DNA of 64,000 bases, taken from positions 1,116,001-1,180,000 of the forward strand of contig CAWCQQ010000002.1 of the NCBI GenBank assembly GCA_963797675.1, read 5' to 3'. Origin of the DNA: DASQPR01 sp963797675. GTDB lineage: Bacteria; Actinomycetota; Actinomycetes; Mycobacteriales; Micromonosporaceae. The notes beneath the pieces were generated by a model. That model worked only from the letters and a program-made list of their open reading frames with translations. It had not been told where the DNA came from and searched no databases. This document shows positions 35,490 to 44,591 of the stretch, piece after piece. How positions within the stretch are numbered: position 1 is the stretch's first letter; each line of letters starts with the position of its first letter. Position numbers and translations under genes: made by a program.

Positions 35490-36658
35490 ATGGCTTATCT
35501 TGATCACGCCGCGACGACACCGATGCTCGACGAGGCGGTGGAGGCTTACGTCTCCACCGCTCGTGAGGTCGGCAATGCATCGTCGCTGCATACGCCCGGT
35601 CGGGCCGCCCGTCGGCGGGTGGAGGAATCGCGCGAGAGCATCGCCGCGGCGCTCGGCGCGCGGCCCGTCCGAAGTGATCTTCACGAGCGGCGGCACCGAA
35701 GCCGACAACCTCGCCGTCAAGGGTCTGTTCTGGGCGCGCCGGGATGCGTTTCCGAAGCTGAATCGGGTGATTTCCAGCGCGGTCGAGCACCACGCCGTGC
35801 TGGATGCGATCGAGTGGCTGCGGCGCCACGAGGGCGCCGACGTGACCTACCTGCCGGTCGATGCGGTCGGACGGCTCCGGCCGGAGACCTTGGCCGGCGA
35901 GATCGGCAGCGACGCGGCGGTCGTGACCGCGATGTGGGCGAACAACGAGATCGGCACGGTCCAGCCGATCGCCGAACTGGCCGCGATCGCGGCCGACGTG
36001 GGCGTGCCGTTCCACACCGATGCGATCCAGGCGGTCGGGCAGGTGCCGGTCGACTTCTCCGCGTCCGGTGCGGCCGCGATGACGATCACCGGCCACAAGC
36101 TCGGCGGCCCGGTCGGCGTCGGTGCGCTGCTGCTCGGCCGCGACATCCCGGTGACGCCGCTGCTGCACGGCGGCGGGCAGGAGCGCGACGTGCGGTCCGG
36201 CACGCTCGACGTCGCCGGCATCGTCGCATTCGCGGTAGCGGTCGAGACGTCGCGTGAAGCGCCAGCAGGAGTACGCGGCGACCGTGTCCGGCCTGCGTGA
36301 CGAGCTGATCGCCCGGGTCCGGGCGGCGGTCCCGGACGCGATCCTGAACGGTGATCGGGACGACCGGCTGCCCGGCAACGCGCACTTCTCGTTCCCCGGC
36401 TGCGAGGGCGACGCGCTGCTGATGCTCCTCGACGCGGCCGGTGTCGCCTGCTCGACCGGCTCGGCCTGCTCGGCGGGTGTGGCTGAGCCGTCGCACGTAC
36501 TGCTGGCGATGGGTGCCGACGATGATCGCGCGCGGTCGTCGCTGCGATTCACGCTCGGGCACACATCTTCTCGGCCGGACATCGACGAGTTGATCGCGGT
36601 GCTGCCCGGCGCGGTGGAACGAGCGCGGCGGGCTAACTCGCGCCGATCATCGCGCTGA
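35490..36658 (+). CDS. iscS: Cysteine desulfurase (two frameshifts)
   Basis: About 389 residues after repair, usual for IscS/NifS. It is a PLP enzyme releasing sulfur from cysteine for Fe-S clusters and for tRNA thiolation by the MnmA encoded next. Landmarks: AYLDHAATTPML, EVIFTSGGTEADNLAVKG, EHHAVLDAIEW, the PLP Lys in TGHKLGGPVGVGALLL, HGGGQERDVRSGT and the active-site Cys loop CSTGSACSAGVAEPSHVL. The frame moves +1 at 35661-35668 (GARP/SEVIF) and 36250-36255 (VETS/VKRQQ). Removing one base at each gives gap-free agreement with mycobacterial IscS as I recall it. MAYLDHAATTP fits the ATG at 35490. Confidence 0.93.
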
Positions 36659-36881
36659 GTACCGGCTGGATCTCGGCGATCGTTGCGGCTGTCAGCGTCG
36701 CGATCGGACCGGTACCCGCGAGGCGAGCACCGGCCACGGTCCGGATCTGTTCGGTGACGGCGTAGCTGATCCGGCCCGCGACGGTCAGCGGCACGTGGTG
36801 TTGCCAGCCGGGTCGCTGACGGGTGGTCAGCGGGATCACGGTGACCAGGCTCGACCGGGTCAGATCACGATGAAAACGCGA
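36633..36881 (-). pseudogene. Truncated MazF/PemK-type toxin remnant
   Basis: On the minus strand, RDLTRSSLVTVIPLTTR is followed by ISYAVTEQIRTVAGARL and ending TAATIAEIQPVLSAMIG. This is the C-terminal two thirds of a MazF/PemK toxin (the VxxIPLTxR strand, the EQxRTV segment and the final helix). The frame is closed by TAG just upstream (about 36885), so the N-terminal strands with the catalytic Arg/substrate loop are missing. No antitoxin gene is present. It is squeezed between iscS and the mnmA promoter and overlaps the iscS 3' end by 26 bases. It is a relic of a chromosomal toxin-antitoxin locus. Confidence 0.6.
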
Positions 36882-36885
36882 CGGC

Positions 36886-36891
36886 TACGCT
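36886..36891 (+). promoter_or_regulatory. -10 hexamer TACGCT, leaderless start of mnmA
   Basis: TACGCT is followed by six bases and the ATG at 36898. The AGGAG overlapping this spacer is only one base from the ATG, too close for a ribosome-binding site, so a leaderless mRNA is the better reading. Confidence 0.6.
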
Positions 36892-36897
36892 AGGAGC

Positions 36898-38065
36898 ATG
36901 CGCGTACTTGCTGCCATGTCCGGAGGGGTCGACTCGGCGGTCGCCGCGGCCCGGGCGGCCGACGCCGGACACGATGTGACCGGCGTCCACCTGGCGTTGT
37001 CGCGCAATCCGCAGACGTTCCGGTCCGGTGCGCGCGGCTGCTGCACGCTGGAGGACGCCCGGGACGCCCGGCGCGCCGCCGACGTGATCGGCATCCCGTT
37101 CTACGTCTGGGACATGGCCGAGCAGTTCCACGAGGACGTGGTGGACAACTTCGTCGCCGAGTACGCGGCCGGGCGTACGCCCAATCCGTGCCTTCGCTGC
37201 AATGAGAAGATCAAGTTCGCCGCGGTACTCGACCGGGCGCTGGCCCTCGGTTTCGACGCCGTAGTGACCGGCCACCACGCTCGGCTCGGCGCCGACGGGC
37301 TGCTGCGCCGCAGCGTCGATCTCGCGAAGGACCAGTCCTACGTGCTCGCCGTGCTGACCCGCGACCAGCTCGACCACTCGATGTTCCCGCTCGGCGACTC
37401 GACGAAGGCGCAGGTCCGCGCGGAGGCGGCGGCACGCGATCTGGCCGTGGCCGCGAAGCCGGACTCGCACGACATCTGCTTCATCGCCGACGGTGACACC
37501 CAGGGCTTCCTGGCGTCCCGGCTGGGCACGGCGAGCGGTGACATCGTCGACTCGTCCACCGGCGCCGTCCTCGGCCAGCACGAGGGCGCGCACGGCTACA
37601 CGATCGGCCAGCGCAAGGGTCTGCACCTCGACCGGCCCGCGCCGGACGGGCGGCCGCGCTACGTGCTGTCGATCACGCCGGTCACGAACACCGTCGTGGT
37701 CGGGCCGGCCGAGGCGCTCGACGTCTCGGTCATCCACGCCGACCGTCCGGTGTGGACCGGGCTGCCGGTGGGCAGGCGGCCGATTCGACGTCCGCGCGGA
37801 GATCCAGATGCGGGCGCACGGCGAGACCGCCGCCGCGTCGGTCGCGGTGGACGGTCGGGGCGCGGTCGTGGCCACGTTGGACGTACCGGTACGCGGAATA
37901 GCAGCCGGTCAGGCACTCGTGGCCTACCGGAGCGACCCGGCCGGCGACATCGTGCTCGGATCGGCGACGATCACCTCGACCGAGCAGCGATGTCGGCGGC
38001 CGTTTCGGACGATGCGTCGGCGCACGCCTCGGTTGCCGCGTGACCGACCGCGGGCCGTCCGATGA
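36898..38065 (+). CDS. mnmA: tRNA-specific 2-thiouridylase (one frameshift)
   Basis: About 389 residues after repair. It thiolates U34 of Lys/Glu/Gln tRNAs using sulfur relayed from cysteine desulfurase. Landmarks: the PP-loop MSGGVDSAVAAARAADAGHDV, the catalytic Cys region NPCLRCNEKIKF, GHHARLG, KDQSYVLAVLTRDQL, and the second catalytic Cys in DSHDICFIADGDTQGFL. At 37771-37781 (LPVG) the frame moves +1; removing one base continues GRFDVRAEIQMRAHGETA to VLGSATITSTEQ and the stop at 38065. The stop overlaps the next ATG (ATGA). Its place after iscS fits a sulfur relay. Confidence 0.93.
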
Positions 38066-39250
38066 CGGGCGCGCGGACTTCGACAGCCGGCATCTGGACG
38101 GTTCGCACGCCGGGAGCCGGCATCTGGACGGGCGCGACGCGGGTGGCAGGCATCTGGCGGTAGCGGCCTGATCCTGGGCGTCCCGGACGAGATCGAGCTG
38201 CCCCCGGCTCGTCGATTCCCCTGGGAGCCGGGCAGTGCAACCGGTATCGGCTCGCTGCCCGGTACGGACATCGTCGAGGCCGTGACCACGGTCTTCGGCG
38301 CGTTGCCGGAGCTGCCGCACCTGCCCGAGTTGCCCGATCGCGGCGCCGGTGCCGACATGATCGGCCGGACCGCGGGGCTGCTCGTCGCGATGCCGGTCGA
38401 GCTGTACGTGGGGGAGTGGCGGATCTCGTCACACCCGGGCCGCGACGCCCGGCGTACGCGCGATCTCTGGGACCGTGACCTGGACGCGCTCGTCGATGTC
38501 GCGGTCGACTACGACGGCCTGGTCAAGGTGCAGGCGGTCGGACCGTGGACCATGGCCGCGTCGCTGGACCTGCCGATCGGCGGCCGCATGCTCCGGGATC
38601 CGGGCGCCGTCCGCGACCTGGTCGCGTCGCTGGCCGAAGGCGTCCGCGATCACGTCGACGGCGTACGGGCACGCCTGCCGCACGCTCGGGTGCTGCTGCA
38701 GATCGACGAGCCGTCGTTGCCGCTCGTGCTCGCCGGTCGGGTCCCGACCGAAAGCGGGTTCGATGTGTTCCGGGCCGTGGATGTGGCCGATGCCCGATCG
38801 GCGCTGACGTCGGTGATCGCCGCCGCCGGCGTACCGGTGGTCGTGCACTGCTGCGCGCCGGATGTCCCGATCGGGCTGTTCCGCGAGGCCGGTGCGGCCG
38901 CCGTCGCGATCGACCTCGATCTGCTCAAGGATCTCGATCCGCTCGGCGAGGTGCTCGAGGCGGGCCTCGGCCTGTTCGCGGGCGCGCTGTCCACGAATCC
39001 GGCCGGCGCCGGGCGCAAGCCGCCGACCGGGCGTGGCCGTGGCGAGCCCACATCGCCGATCGCGGCCGAGTCCACTCGTGCGGCCGAGCGCATCCGTACG
39101 CTGTGGAAGATGCTCGGCTTCTCGGTCAACGACCTGGCCGAGCAGGTGGTGGTCACGCCCGCCTGCGGCCTGGCCGGATTCTCCGGACCCGCGGCTCGCA
39201 TCGCGATGGACGCCTGCCGCGAGGCCGGCCGTCGTCTGAGCGACGTCTGA
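38062..39250 (+). CDS. MetE-like (cobalamin-independent methionine synthase C-terminal domain) protein, one frameshift
   Basis: The ATG at 38062 overlaps the mnmA stop. A 33-codon segment with a threefold AGIWT repeat follows, then a +1 frame change before 38162, then SGLILGVPDEIELPPARRFPWEPGSATGIGSLPGTDIVEAV and the body of the protein, with no other usual start before 38282. The C-terminal MetE barrel carries the zinc ligands in VVHCCAPDVP and TPACGLAGF and the QIDEPSLPL strand. The length of about 395 residues is half that of MetE, so it is the short methyltransferase type found beside ligA in M. tuberculosis (Rv3015c-like). The methyl donor and acceptor are not established. Confidence 0.82.
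38091..38160. repeat. About 30-bp imperfect tandem repeat at the start of the MetE-like gene
   Basis: GCCGGCATCTGGACGG occurs twice, 30 bases apart, with a third diverged copy (GCAGGCATCTGGCGG) a further 30 bases on. In the start-codon frame they encode AGIWTVRTPG, AGIWTGATRV and AGIWR. The required frameshift lies in or next to this repeat. Confidence 0.7.
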
Positions 39251-39272
39251 CACCTCAGAGGCGACGCCCGAG

Positions 39273-39722
39273 TCAGCCTCGGGCGAGCGCCTCGGCGACG
39301 AGTGCCGCGTCGATCCTCGGGATGGCGATCCGGCGGGTGCCCTCGTACGTCTCGAAGTAGAACGGGCCCATGCGCTTGGACAGCCGTGCCCTCAGGGCGC
39401 CACGCGCGCTGTTGTCCACGTACGGCGTCAGCGGGCCGCTGGCCCGGAACGGGACGACCTCGCCGCTCGTCATCGAGTGCCACGACACCGGATGGCCCAG
39501 CGCCAGGTGCAGATAACCCTGCTTGTACGCGTCCGATAACTGGTTCGTGCCGGGCAGCGTCTTCCGGACGCCGATATCCGGCGTGCTGCAGTAGACCCGC
39601 ATCGGGCGGCCGGCGCGATAGTCGGCGATATCCGCCTCGACCGACCGTTTCTTGACGAACGTCCGATAGAGCCAGGCGTTCAGGCCGGTCACCGTACGGG
39701 TGCCGAGAGATTGTCGAAGCAT
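39273..39722 (-). CDS. Conserved-looking hypothetical protein
   Basis: 149 residues (MLRQSLGTRTVTGLNAWLYRTFVKKRSV...). It is basic and contains an alpha/beta C-terminal region (GPFYFETYEGTRRIAIPRIDAALVAEALARG). It resembles DUF385/nitroreductase-like small proteins only vaguely in the N-terminal helix, so no family is assigned. It is divergent from ligA (69 bases apart). Confidence 0.65.
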   Translation of the reverse strand: MLRQSLGTRTVTGLNAWLYRTFVKKRSVEADIADYRAGRPMRVYCSTPDIGVRKTLPGTNQLSDAYKQGYLHLALGHPVSWHSMTSGEVVPFRASGPLTPYVDNSARGALRARLSKRMGPFYFETYEGTRRIAIPRIDAALVAEALARG

Positions 39723-39779
39723 GGCGGCGATGCTACGTGATCATCGGAGCGCCCGGCAGCCCCTGTCGGATCGGCGCGA

Positions 39780-39785
39780 TAGCCT
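39780..39785 (+). promoter_or_regulatory. -10 hexamer TAGCCT, leaderless start of ligA
   Basis: TAGCCT, six bases, then ATG at 39792; no ribosome-binding site is seen. Confidence 0.6.
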
Positions 39786-39791
39786 GCGAAC

Positions 39792-41933
39792 ATGTCCGAA
39801 GAGACCACCATCGACGTCAGCCAGCAGCCGACCGCGGCGCAGGAAGCGCAGGCGGGTCGCGAACCGACACCGGCCGCGCGATCGCGGCACGCGGAGATCT
39901 CCGCGGAGGTAGACGAGCACCAATACCGGTACTACGTGCTTGAGCAGCCGACCGCGTCCGACGCCGAATACGACGCGTTGATGCGTGAGCTGACCCGGAT
40001 CGAGGACGAGTTCCCGAGCCTGCGTACGCCGGACTCGCCCACCCAGCGGGTCGGCGGCGACTATTCGACGCTGCTCCCGGCGGTGGTGCATGCCGAGGCA
40101 ATGCTCAGCCTGGACAACGTCTTTTCGATCCCGGATCTGCGGGCCTGGGCGGCGCGGACCGAGCGAGATGCCGGGCGCCCGGTGGCGTACCTCTGCGAGT
40201 TGAAGATCGACGGGCTGGCGATCAACCTGACCTACGAGCGCGGTCGGCTGGTCCGAGCGGCGACCCGTGGCGACGGCCGGACCGGCGAGGACGTGACGCC
40301 GAACGCCCGTACGGTTCCGGACGTGCCGGACCGGCTGGCCGGCGACGACGTGCCCGAGTTCGTGGAGATCCGCGGCGAGATCTACTTTCCGCTGGAGGCG
40401 TTCGCCGATCTGAATGCGCAGCAGGTGGCGCTGGGCGCGAAGACGTACGTGAATCCGCGCAACGCGGCCTCCGGCAGTCTGCGGCAGAAGGATCCGCGGG
40501 AGACCGCCAACCGGCCGCTGCACCTGATCGTGCACGGCATCGGCGGCCGCCGGGGTTTCGATGTGGCATCGCAGTCGCTCGCGTACGAGGCGATGCAGCG
40601 GTGGGGCCTGCCGACGAGTCCACGATGGCAGGTGCGATCCGATATCGACGGTGTCATCGCGTATATCGAGGAGTATCGGAGCAAGCGGCACCGGCTCGAA
40701 CACGACATCGACGGTGTCGTAGTAAAAGTGGACGAGATCGCGATCCAGCGCCGCCTCGGCTCGACCAGCCGGGCACCACGGTGGGCGATCGCGTTCAAAT
40801 ACCCGCCGGAAGAGGTGAACACCCGGCTGCTCGACATCCAGGTCAACGTCGGCCGGACCGGCCGCGTGACGCCGTTCGCAGTCCTCGAACCGGTACGCGT
40901 CGCCGGGTCGACGGTCACGTTCGCGACCCTGCACAACGCGAACGAGGTCAAGCGCAAGGGCGTGCTGATCGGCGACGTCGTCGTGCTGCGCAAGGCCGGT
41001 GACGTGATCCCGGAGATCCTCGGGCCGGTGACCGACCGGCGTACCGGCGACGAGGTCGAGTTCGTGATGCCGACCGTGTGCCCGTCGTGCGGCACGTCGC
41101 TCGCGCCGGCGAAGGAGGGCGACGTCGACATCCGCTGCCCCAACGCGCAATTCTGCGCCGGCCAGATTCGTGAGCGGGTCGCCTACATCGGCAGTCGCGA
41201 CGTGCTAGACATCGAGGCGCTCGGCCTCAAATCGGCCTTCGCTCTGGTGGACGGCGGCGTCATCGCGAACGAGGCCGACCTGTTCGCGCTGGACGCCGAG
41301 AAGCTCGCACGCAGCCCGTTCTTCGTCAATCAGGACGGTACGCTCAGCGCGGGCGCGACCACGCTGCTGGCGAACCTGGTCGAGGCTCGGACTCGGCCGC
41401 TGGCGCGCTTGCTGACCGCGCTGTCGATCCGACACACCGGTCCGACCGCCGCCGAGGCGCTGGCACATGAGTTCGGCTCGATCGAGGCGATCGCGGCGGC
41501 CGGCGCCGACGAGCTTGTCCGGGCCGAGGGCGTCGGCCCGACGATCGCGAACGCCGTCGTCGAGTGGTTCGCCGTCGACTGGCACCGCGAGATCGTCGAC
41601 GCGTGGCGTGCCAGCGGCGTCGTACTGGAGCAGGAGCGGGTCGAGACCGGTCCGAGACCGCTCGACGGCCACGCGATCGTGGTGACCGGAACGCTGCTCG
41701 ACTTTTCGCGCGATGAGGCGATTGCCGCCATTTCGGCCCGCGGCGGCAAGGTCACCGGCAGCGTTTCCAAGAAGACGAGTTTCGTTGTCGTCGGCGACAC
41801 GCCGGGGTCGAAATACGACAAGGCGGTCGCTCTGAACGTACCGATTCTGGATGAGGACGGCTTCCGCGTGCTGCTGGAGGCAGGACCGGACGCTGCCCTT
41901 GCATACCACGCATCACGGTCGCAAACGCCCTGA
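39792..41933 (+). CDS. ligA: NAD-dependent DNA ligase
   Basis: 713 residues, slightly above the usual 670-690 because of a 30-residue polar N-terminal extension. Domain Ia and the adenylation domain carry YRYYVLEQPTASDAEYDALMREL and the AMP-accepting Lys in CELKIDGLAIN (about residue 138). Then follow GEDVTPNARTV, KYPPEE, the OB fold (VNVGRTGRVTPFAVLEPVRVAG), a Cys4 zinc finger (CPSCGTSL...CPNAQFCAGQ), helix-hairpin-helix repeats (VEGVGPTIANAVVEWF-like) and a C-terminal BRCT domain (LDGHAIVVTGTLLDFSRDEA). It seals nicks in replication and repair and is essential in most bacteria. It is undamaged here. Confidence 0.97.
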   Translation: MSEETTIDVSQQPTAAQEAQAGREPTPAARSRHAEISAEVDEHQYRYYVLEQPTASDAEYDALMRELTRIEDEFPSLRTPDSPTQRVGGDYSTLLPAVVHAEAMLSLDNVFSIPDLRAWAARTERDAGRPVAYLCELKIDGLAINLTYERGRLVRAATRGDGRTGEDVTPNARTVPDVPDRLAGDDVPEFVEIRGEIYFPLEAFADLNAQQVALGAKTYVNPRNAASGSLRQKDPRETANRPLHLIVHGIGGRRGFDVASQSLAYEAMQRWGLPTSPRWQVRSDIDGVIAYIEEYRSKRHRLEHDIDGVVVKVDEIAIQRRLGSTSRAPRWAIAFKYPPEEVNTRLLDIQVNVGRTGRVTPFAVLEPVRVAGSTVTFATLHNANEVKRKGVLIGDVVVLRKAGDVIPEILGPVTDRRTGDEVEFVMPTVCPSCGTSLAPAKEGDVDIRCPNAQFCAGQIRERVAYIGSRDVLDIEALGLKSAFALVDGGVIANEADLFALDAEKLARSPFFVNQDGTLSAGATTLLANLVEARTRPLARLLTALSIRHTGPTAAEALAHEFGSIEAIAAAGADELVRAEGVGPTIANAVVEWFAVDWHREIVDAWRASGVVLEQERVETGPRPLDGHAIVVTGTLLDFSRDEAIAAISARGGKVTGSVSKKTSFVVVGDTPGSKYDKAVALNVPILDEDGFRVLLEAGPDAALAYHASRSQTP

Positions 41934-41942
41934 GCGATCAAG

Positions 41943-42004
41943 TAACTACGTACCGTAACGTCCGGTTTGATGTTCCGAAAAACGTTTGTATCGATGTAGT
42001 TACG
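41943..42004. promoter_or_regulatory. Spaced inverted repeat upstream of the GGDEF-EAL gene
   Basis: GTAACTAC (41943-41950) and GTAGTTAC (41997-42004) are perfect complements 46 bases apart in an AT-rich stretch. Between them are smaller elements (AACGT...ACGTT). They could be two operator half-sites bound by a looping regulator, or a long stem; no T-run follows. Confidence 0.35.
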
Positions 42005-42101
42005 ACGCCTTTCGATTTACGCAAATCCGGCCGCATCGGCCTATCGTGGTCTTCCGGGTAAGGAGACTGCCGAGCCCGCGGAGTGGACGCGGGAGGTGTC
42101 G

Positions 42102-44165
42102 ATGTACCCCACGGCTTTGCGTAATACGGCGCCACCCGAGCGTGAGCGCCTGTTCTTCGGGTACGTGACCGCCGTGTGCGTCGTGGCGATCGTTATCACG
42201 GCGATTGCGCTGCCGGGTCTGGGCGATCACCTCCGAGGCGATCAGTTCGACTACTGGCTCCTTGCAGCGATGGCGATTATCGGGGATGCCCGTCCCGTGA
42301 AGACGCCCGGCGGCCGATCGTCGCTGACCGTCTTCCCATCCATCTGCTTCACGTTCGCGATCCTGCTGATCTGGGGCTTCGCCGCTGCGGTCGTGGTACA
42401 GACGGCTGCGGTCGCGGTCTCGTCGATCCAGCTGCGACACCGGCTCTGGCGCGCGGCGTTCAACGCCAGCCAGTACGCGCTCTCGTTCGCCGCGGCCTCG
42501 CTCGTGCTGGGGCTGTCGAACGGTGCGCCGTTCTCGCCCGGCGGCGAGCCGAACTGGGTCGACGTCATCGTCGCGGTTGCCGCCGCATCGGTGTGGTTCG
42601 TCGTGAACTATTCGCTTGTCACGGCCGCGGTCGGGCTCCGGTTCGGCGGTTCGTGGTGGCAACTGCTGCGCGAGAGCATCGCGTACGACGCGCTGACCAC
42701 GGGATCGCTGCTGCTGCTCGGACCGGTCCTGGTCGGGGCGGCCCGAGTCACCTGGGCGCTGATCCCGCTCATCATCGTGCCGCTGCTGGCCGTGAACAAG
42801 ATGGCCCGGCTCTCGTCCGAACAGGACCGCATCGCCGACACGGATCCGCTGACCGCGCTCGCGAACCGTGCAGCGCTGATGAACGAGGTGGCCGATCAGG
42901 CGACGGTCTGCAGCCAGCGGGCGGCGACCGACGGGCACGTACACCACTTTGCGCTGCTCGTGCTCGACATCGACCGCTTCAAGTACGTCAACGACGCGCT
43001 CGGGCACGCGGTCGGCGACCGCCTCCTGATCGAGATCGGGCACCGGCTCAGCCGGTCGGTCGGCGACGGCAGCATGGTGGCGCGGCTCGGTGGCGACGAA
43101 TTCGCGGTGGTGGCGCCCGAACTCGACGATCTGGCGGTCGCTCGGGATCTCGCGGCACACATTTCCGGCCTGCTGTCCGTACCCGTTGTCCTGGATGGTC
43201 TGTCGCTTGATGTCGGTGGTTCCATCGGCATCGCGATGTATCCGGAGCACGGCGACGACTTCGCGACGTTGATGCGGCACGCGGACGTCGCGATGTACGA
43301 CGCGAAGATGCGCGGCGACGCCGTCGCGGTGTATGCGCCGGAGGCCGACCACAACTCGCCGGCGCGGCTCAGCCTGCTCGCGGATCTGCGCCGCGCGCTC
43401 GAGGAACCGGAGTCGACCGAGGTCGCGTTCTACTACCAGCCGCAGGTCGAGATGCAATCCGGCGAGGTGGTCGGGGTCGAGGCGCTGCTGCGCTGGCATC
43501 ACCCGGAGCGCGGGCTGATCGATCCCGAGGAGCTGATCCGGGTCGCGGAGCACAGCGGCGTGATGCGGCTGCTGACGCTGCGCGTCATCGACGACGTGAT
43601 CGCGCAGGTGGCGAAGTGGCGGGCCAACGGCCTGGCGCTCCGCGCGTCGATCAACGTCAGCGTCCGCGACCTGCATACCGGCGAGATCGTCGACCGGCTC
43701 TCCGATCGGCTCGCGCTGCACGACGTTGCGCCGGAGGCCATCCAGCTGGAGATCACCGAGGGTGCGCTGATGGCCGATCCGCGCCGGGTGTTGACCACGC
43801 TGCAACGGCTGGACAAGGTCGGCATCGCGCTGTCGTTGGACGATTTCGGGACCGGCTACTCATCGATGCAGCATCTCCGCCGGCTGCCGCTGGCCGAGGT
43901 GAAGATCGACCGCTCGTTCGTGCTGGGCATGGTCAACGACTCGGACGACGAGGCGATCGTACGGTCGATCATCGAGCTGGCCGGAGCGCTCGGCCTGCGA
44001 GTCGTCGCCGAGGGCGTGGAGGACGACCGGACCCGCCGCCTGCTCGTCGCGGCCGGTTGCCACGTCGCCCAGGGCTGGTTCTATGCGCGCCCGATGCCCG
44101 CCGACGAGCTGGTCGGCTGGCTGGCCCGCTACCGGCCACCGCAGCAGCAGGTCAAACTGGTCTAG
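42102..44165 (+). CDS. Membrane GGDEF-EAL cyclic-di-GMP protein
   Basis: 687 residues; the ATG at 42102 is preferred over the GTG at 42096 because GGGAGG lies five bases before it. An N-terminal membrane domain of six to eight helices (about residues 20-235) is followed by GGDEF (LARLGGDEFAVVAPE, intact, with DIDRFKYVNDALGHAVGD) and EAL (GVEALLRWHHPERG, NVSVRDL, EITEGAL, LDDFGTGYSSM, KIDRSFV, EGVE, GWFYARP). Both catalytic motifs are intact, so it may both make and degrade c-di-GMP, with the membrane domain sensing a signal. It sits between ligA and gatC. Confidence 0.92.
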   Translation: MYPTALRNTAPPERERLFFGYVTAVCVVAIVITAIALPGLGDHLRGDQFDYWLLAAMAIIGDARPVKTPGGRSSLTVFPSICFTFAILLIWGFAAAVVVQTAAVAVSSIQLRHRLWRAAFNASQYALSFAAASLVLGLSNGAPFSPGGEPNWVDVIVAVAAASVWFVVNYSLVTAAVGLRFGGSWWQLLRESIAYDALTTGSLLLLGPVLVGAARVTWALIPLIIVPLLAVNKMARLSSEQDRIADTDPLTALANRAALMNEVADQATVCSQRAATDGHVHHFALLVLDIDRFKYVNDALGHAVGDRLLIEIGHRLSRSVGDGSMVARLGGDEFAVVAPELDDLAVARDLAAHISGLLSVPVVLDGLSLDVGGSIGIAMYPEHGDDFATLMRHADVAMYDAKMRGDAVAVYAPEADHNSPARLSLLADLRRALEEPESTEVAFYYQPQVEMQSGEVVGVEALLRWHHPERGLIDPEELIRVAEHSGVMRLLTLRVIDDVIAQVAKWRANGLALRASINVSVRDLHTGEIVDRLSDRLALHDVAPEAIQLEITEGALMADPRRVLTTLQRLDKVGIALSLDDFGTGYSSMQHLRRLPLAEVKIDRSFVLGMVNDSDDEAIVRSIIELAGALGLRVVAEGVEDDRTRRLLVAAGCHVAQGWFYARPMPADELVGWLARYRPPQQQVKLV

Positions 44166-44290
44166 GGTCGCCCCGAGACGGAGCTGCGCCACATGTGCTC
44201 GGACCGGCTCCGCCTGCGGCGGGCTCGGAGCGGCCAAATAGGATGTCCGGATTACCGGTCATAGGACGCGAGTCCGCTAGAGGGGGTTTC

Positions 44291-44590
44291 ATGGCTGCCA
44301 TCTCCCGTGCCGAGGTCGCGCACCTCGCGCGGCTGTCCCGGCTCGCCGTCACCGACGACGAACTGGACATGTTCGCCGGCCAGCTGGACGTGATCCTCAA
44401 CTCGATCCAGCGGATCGGCGATGTGACCGCAGCCGACATCCCACCGACGTCGCACTCGGTGCCGCTGACGAACGTCCTCCGCGACGATGTGATCGAGCCG
44501 TGCCTGAGCCGTGAAGACGTGCTGGCCGGCGCGCCCGACACCGCCGAGGACCGGTTCCGCGTACCGCGGATTCTGGACGAGGAGATCTGA
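44291..44590 (+). CDS. gatC: Asp/Glu-tRNA amidotransferase subunit C
   Basis: 99 residues from the ATG at 44291, with an AGAGGGGG-like ribosome-binding site. AEVAHLARLSRLAVTDDELDMFAGQLDVILNSI and the C-terminal DRFRVPRILDE are the GatC signature. GatC wraps around GatA and GatB and is needed for GatA folding. It is separated from gatA by one base. The GatCAB complex converts Glu-tRNA(Gln) and/or Asp-tRNA(Asn) to the amidated forms. Confidence 0.95.
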   Translation: MAAISRAEVAHLARLSRLAVTDDELDMFAGQLDVILNSIQRIGDVTAADIPPTSHSVPLTNVLRDDVIEPCLSREDVLAGAPDTAEDRFRVPRILDEEI

Positions 44591-44591
44591 C

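Noticed and set aside
38282..39250. MetE-like gene starting at the GTG at 38282
   Set aside because: It would cut off the conserved ATGIGSLPGTD segment, which is clearly coded in the same frame just upstream.
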